Assembly: GCA_005778115.1 (NCBI GenBank) | Contig: SXKJ01000478.1 | Span: 1 to 33,273 of the forward strand | Direction: 5' to 3' | DNA: 33,273 bases | Source of the DNA: Planctomyces sp. | GTDB lineage: Bacteria > Planctomycetota > Planctomycetia > Planctomycetales > Planctomycetaceae | Shown here: positions 31,177 through 33,273 of the stretch, piece after piece | Position numbering within the stretch: position 1 is the stretch's first letter | Layout: every line of letters starts with the position of its first letter | Position numbers and translations under genes: made by a program | Notes under the pieces: generated by a model | Databases searched by the model: none | Told to the model about the DNA's origin: nothing | Seen by the model: only the letters and a program-made list of their open reading frames with translations

Positions 31177-33273
31177 ATGAGAACAGTTTCGATGAGCCTG
31201 CGATGGCTGGCAGTCGCTGTGATGCTTATGGCCTGTTCCGAATCAACGATGCTTGGTGCGGATGACGTTGCGAAGTGGACTGCTCGACCGAGCGATTGGA
31301 AGGGGGCCGCAGTTGCTGACAGCAAGGTCGCGATGTCGGCGGACAAGTGGAGTTATCTGCTCGCGCCGGAGGAGTTGCCGCAGGTTGAGTTGTCGGCAAA
31401 CGTCACGATTCACGAAGCGGCGAAGCAGTTGCAATTCTTTGGCGAGGGCTGGAGCGCGTGGCCTGATCCGACTTTTGGCGATGGCGGGTTTGAGGCGGGA
31501 GTACTCGTGCGCGGCGGGGAAGTGGTCTCGAAAATCGACGGGCGGGAGTATCGGCAGGAGTCGGGATTCCGCGTGCAGTTGTCGCACAAGTATCAGTGCG
31601 TGGCGCTCGTGAAGTTTCCGGACGGCGGTTATCTGCGCGTCGTGCCGTGTGAGGTGAAGCTCAATCAGCCGATCGCGCTGTCGGTCGTGACGCTCGGCAA
31701 CGCGGTGGTCGTGAAGGTTGATGGGATGGAGAAAGTTTTCTTTGGGGATATCGAGCAGCCGCTGACCGGCGCGCGAGTCGGCGTCGGGACGAGTAGCCTT
31801 GCGCGAGTGACGTTCGACAGCGTGACGGTCACGTCGCTGGCGAAGCGCGAGCCGCTTGTGGTGACGGCGATGCACTCGTCAAAGTTTTCCGTGAGGCGGT
31901 GGCTCGGTGATCGACAGTGGGTGTTCGATGGGGATGAGCCGATTCTGCAACTGCACGACGAACGTGATCCGAGTTGCTTCGCGAAGCTCAAGCCGGGGTA
32001 CAAGCCGCAGCTCACGTTCGATTCGCACTGGGGGCTGGAGAATCAAGGAGCGTTCCCCGATGCGGCGAGTAAGTGGACCGAGCCGGTTGTCAGCGGAGGT
32101 GGTGATGCGCCGGTGAAGGCATCCTGGTCGGCCCGCAACGTGAAGGATCGGTTCGTCACGAAGAGCACTCTGACGGTTGGCTTCGACTCGCAGCGCGGGA
32201 CGTACAACTACGACATCGACAGCGAATTGGAAGTGCTCCCCGGTGAGCCGTTTCATTTTCGGTACGGGTTCGACTTCGAGCATCACACGCCGCTCGATCC
32301 GTTTCGTTGGCAGTATTTGATCGCCAAGCGGAAGAGCGGTGAGCTGTATCATCGGCCGGTGTACCCGATCGACCCCGGCCCGCAGAACGATCTGGAAATG
32401 TACGGCGGCCAGCGAGTCTGGTTTGGGCGGCATGGCGAGTCGGTCCCGGTCGTGCCTGGCGTCGAGTACCGCATCAAGCACGATTGGCATCGCGACCCGA
32501 AAGACTCGGCGAAGCTGTTGACTCGCAAGTTGAACACGGCGGTCTGCGCGGCGTTCTACGACACGGGGGCCAGCTTCGAGCCGGAGACCGCCGCACCCGG
32601 CACGAAGCTCCGCGTCGAGTACCGCTACACCGGAGTCCCGGCGGCCGAGGCCGCGTCGCTGTTCAAGCAGTCAAAGATTTACGACTCACCGACACTCGAC
32701 CCGCAGCATCATTACCTCTTCGCCGACGAGTGGCCGAAGCTGACGTTCCGCCAATTCGTGCCGCTGAGCGAAACGTGGATCTACGGCCGGACGCCATTCA
32801 TGACGGCTCACAACACGCGGCCGACGTATGAACTCGAAAAGAACTGCGGCGCGGGAAGCGGCTTCGCGATGAAGCTCGGCCCCGCGTCATTCGGCAAAGC
32901 GAACTTGCCCGTCCGTAGGTTGGGTTTCCAACCCGACCTCCCGCAGGCCGTCGGCCTCGACAAGGGCCGCTACGTCGTCACCGCTCTCGTGAAGTCAATC
33001 AACGCTCATGGCCCCGGCGGACGGATCGAACTCGAAGCGGCTCAGGCCAAGACCAACAAGCCGCTCGCGACGGCGAAGCATTTCGTCGGCAACGGCACGT
33101 TCAATTGGAAGAAGACTGGCTTCGTCTTCGACGTCCCGGAAGACGCCGGTTCGCTGTCGGTCGCATTCGGCAACTCCGGCACCGGCGAGATGCTGGTCAC
33201 CGATGTCGAATTCAAACGCCTTGCCGATGGCGAAGCCGCGCCGCCCGATGTCGCGTCGAAACCGAACGATCAA
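31177..33273 (+). CDS. Large secreted protein, 3' end outside the window
   Basis: The frame is open from an ATG at 31177, with AAAGGAG seven bases upstream, through the last base: 699 codons and no stop. The leader MRTVSMSLRWLAVAVMLMAC ends either at a lipobox-like LMAC or at a later cleavage near LGA-DD. Residues about 30-225 look like a concanavalin-like or DUF1080-like sandwich (WKGAAVADSKVAMSADKWSY, FEAGVLVRGGEVVSKIDGRE, VGVGTSSLARVTFDSVTVTS). Residues about 245-560 form a beta-rich domain (RQWVFDGDEPILQLHDERD, YNYDIDSELEVLPGEPFHF, HHTPLDPFRWQYLIAKRK). A C-terminal jelly-roll-like part follows (GRYVVTALVKSINAHGPGG). No catalytic site is recognised. Its context with two GH42-like proteins suggests a role in carbohydrate binding or breakdown. 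Confidence 0.82.
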   Translation, partial: MRTVSMSLRWLAVAVMLMACSESTMLGADDVAKWTARPSDWKGAAVADSKVAMSADKWSYLLAPEELPQVELSANVTIHEAAKQLQFFGEGWSAWPDPTFGDGGFEAGVLVRGGEVVSKIDGREYRQESGFRVQLSHKYQCVALVKFPDGGYLRVVPCEVKLNQPIALSVVTLGNAVVVKVDGMEKVFFGDIEQPLTGARVGVGTSSLARVTFDSVTVTSLAKREPLVVTAMHSSKFSVRRWLGDRQWVFDGDEPILQLHDERDPSCFAKLKPGYKPQLTFDSHWGLENQGAFPDAASKWTEPVVSGGGDAPVKASWSARNVKDRFVTKSTLTVGFDSQRGTYNYDIDSELEVLPGEPFHFRYGFDFEHHTPLDPFRWQYLIAKRKSGELYHRPVYPIDPGPQNDLEMYGGQRVWFGRHGESVPVVPGVEYRIKHDWHRDPKDSAKLLTRKLNTAVCAAFYDTGASFEPETAAPGTKLRVEYRYTGVPAAEAASLFKQSKIYDSPTLDPQHHYLFADEWPKLTFRQFVPLSETWIYGRTPFMTAHNTRPTYELEKNCGAGSGFAMKLGPASFGKANLPVRRLGFQPDLPQAVGLDKGRYVVTALVKSINAHGPGGRIELEAAQAKTNKPLATAKHFVGNGTFNWKKTGFVFDVPEDAGSLSVAFGNSGTGEMLVTDVEFKRLADGEAAPPDVASKPNDQ
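32915..32938 (+). repeat. REP-like repeat within the last gene
   Basis: GGTTGGGTT-TCC-AACCCGACC forms a hairpin with one G-T wobble. It belongs to the same family as 26928-26953, in the opposite orientation. It encodes RRLGFQPDL in frame. Confidence 0.7.

Noticed and set aside
31196..31236. A definite lipoprotein call for the last gene from the LMAC sequence
   Set aside because: LMAC fits a lipobox loosely (Met at -2), but a later signal-peptidase I site near LGA-DD is equally plausible, so I did not decide.
6146..33273. A CRISPR array or phage-defence system among the repeats
   Set aside because: The repeats differ in sequence, lie within coding genes, are not regularly spaced, and no Cas or other defence genes are present.

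Overview
The window looks like a chromosomal piece of a planctomycete. The supporting signs are a DUF1501 protein with a twin-arginine leader, very large secreted LamG, beta-propeller and glycosidase-like proteins, a caspase-fold protein with a calcium-loop motif, a MoxR/DUF58/DUF4350 operon, high GC, and many short palindromic repeats inside and between genes. No rRNA, tRNA or CRISPR array was seen. Two real genes are cut by the window edges: a sigma factor on the left (minus strand) and a large secreted protein on the right (plus strand, open to the last base).

Region 1 (1-5561, all minus strand). After the start of an ECF-like sigma factor and a stretch of fused gene debris comes a compact cluster. 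Read in its own direction it encodes an XRE-cupin regulator, a double GNAT acetyltransferase, a PaiB-like flavin-binding protein, a transglutaminase-GNAT-unknown-domain fusion and a SAM methyltransferase. The GNAT in the fusion resembles PaiA. PaiA, PaiB and PuuR-like regulators are all tied to polyamines in other bacteria, so a polyamine or small-amine modification role is a reasonable but unproven reading. The fusion gene is interrupted by one in-frame TAA.

Region 2 (5710-15639, plus strand). A 5'-truncated paralogue and its intact copy encode a secreted protein of unknown function; the intact gene overlaps by 4 bases a caspase-fold gene that lacks the expected catalytic cysteine. An operon follows: a Pro/Ser-rich membrane protein with a DUF4129-like tail, DUF4350, MoxR ATPase, DUF58, a multi-pass membrane protein and a small membrane protein. 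A 127-bp element with perfect 31-bp terminal inverted repeats sits at the beginning of the multi-pass gene. It splits the original start from the body and supplies a new Shine-Dalgarno sequence and ATG.

Region 3 (15749-33273, mostly plus strand). This is a run of large exported proteins: a 642-aa protein, a right-handed beta-helix protein, a DUF1501 protein on the minus strand, a second beta-helix protein with a Tat-like leader, a 1566-aa propeller plus GH42-like glycosidase, a 1158-aa LamG plus GH42-like glycosidase, and a partial protein of at least 699 aa. It resembles a carbohydrate-degradation locus without recognisable SusC/SusD, sulfatase or regulator genes inside the window.

Across regions 2 and 3, palindromic elements of several sequence families lie within coding sequences and keep the frame open. 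Two others, at 14531-14657 and 17797-17862, sit at gene starts and appear to have changed them.
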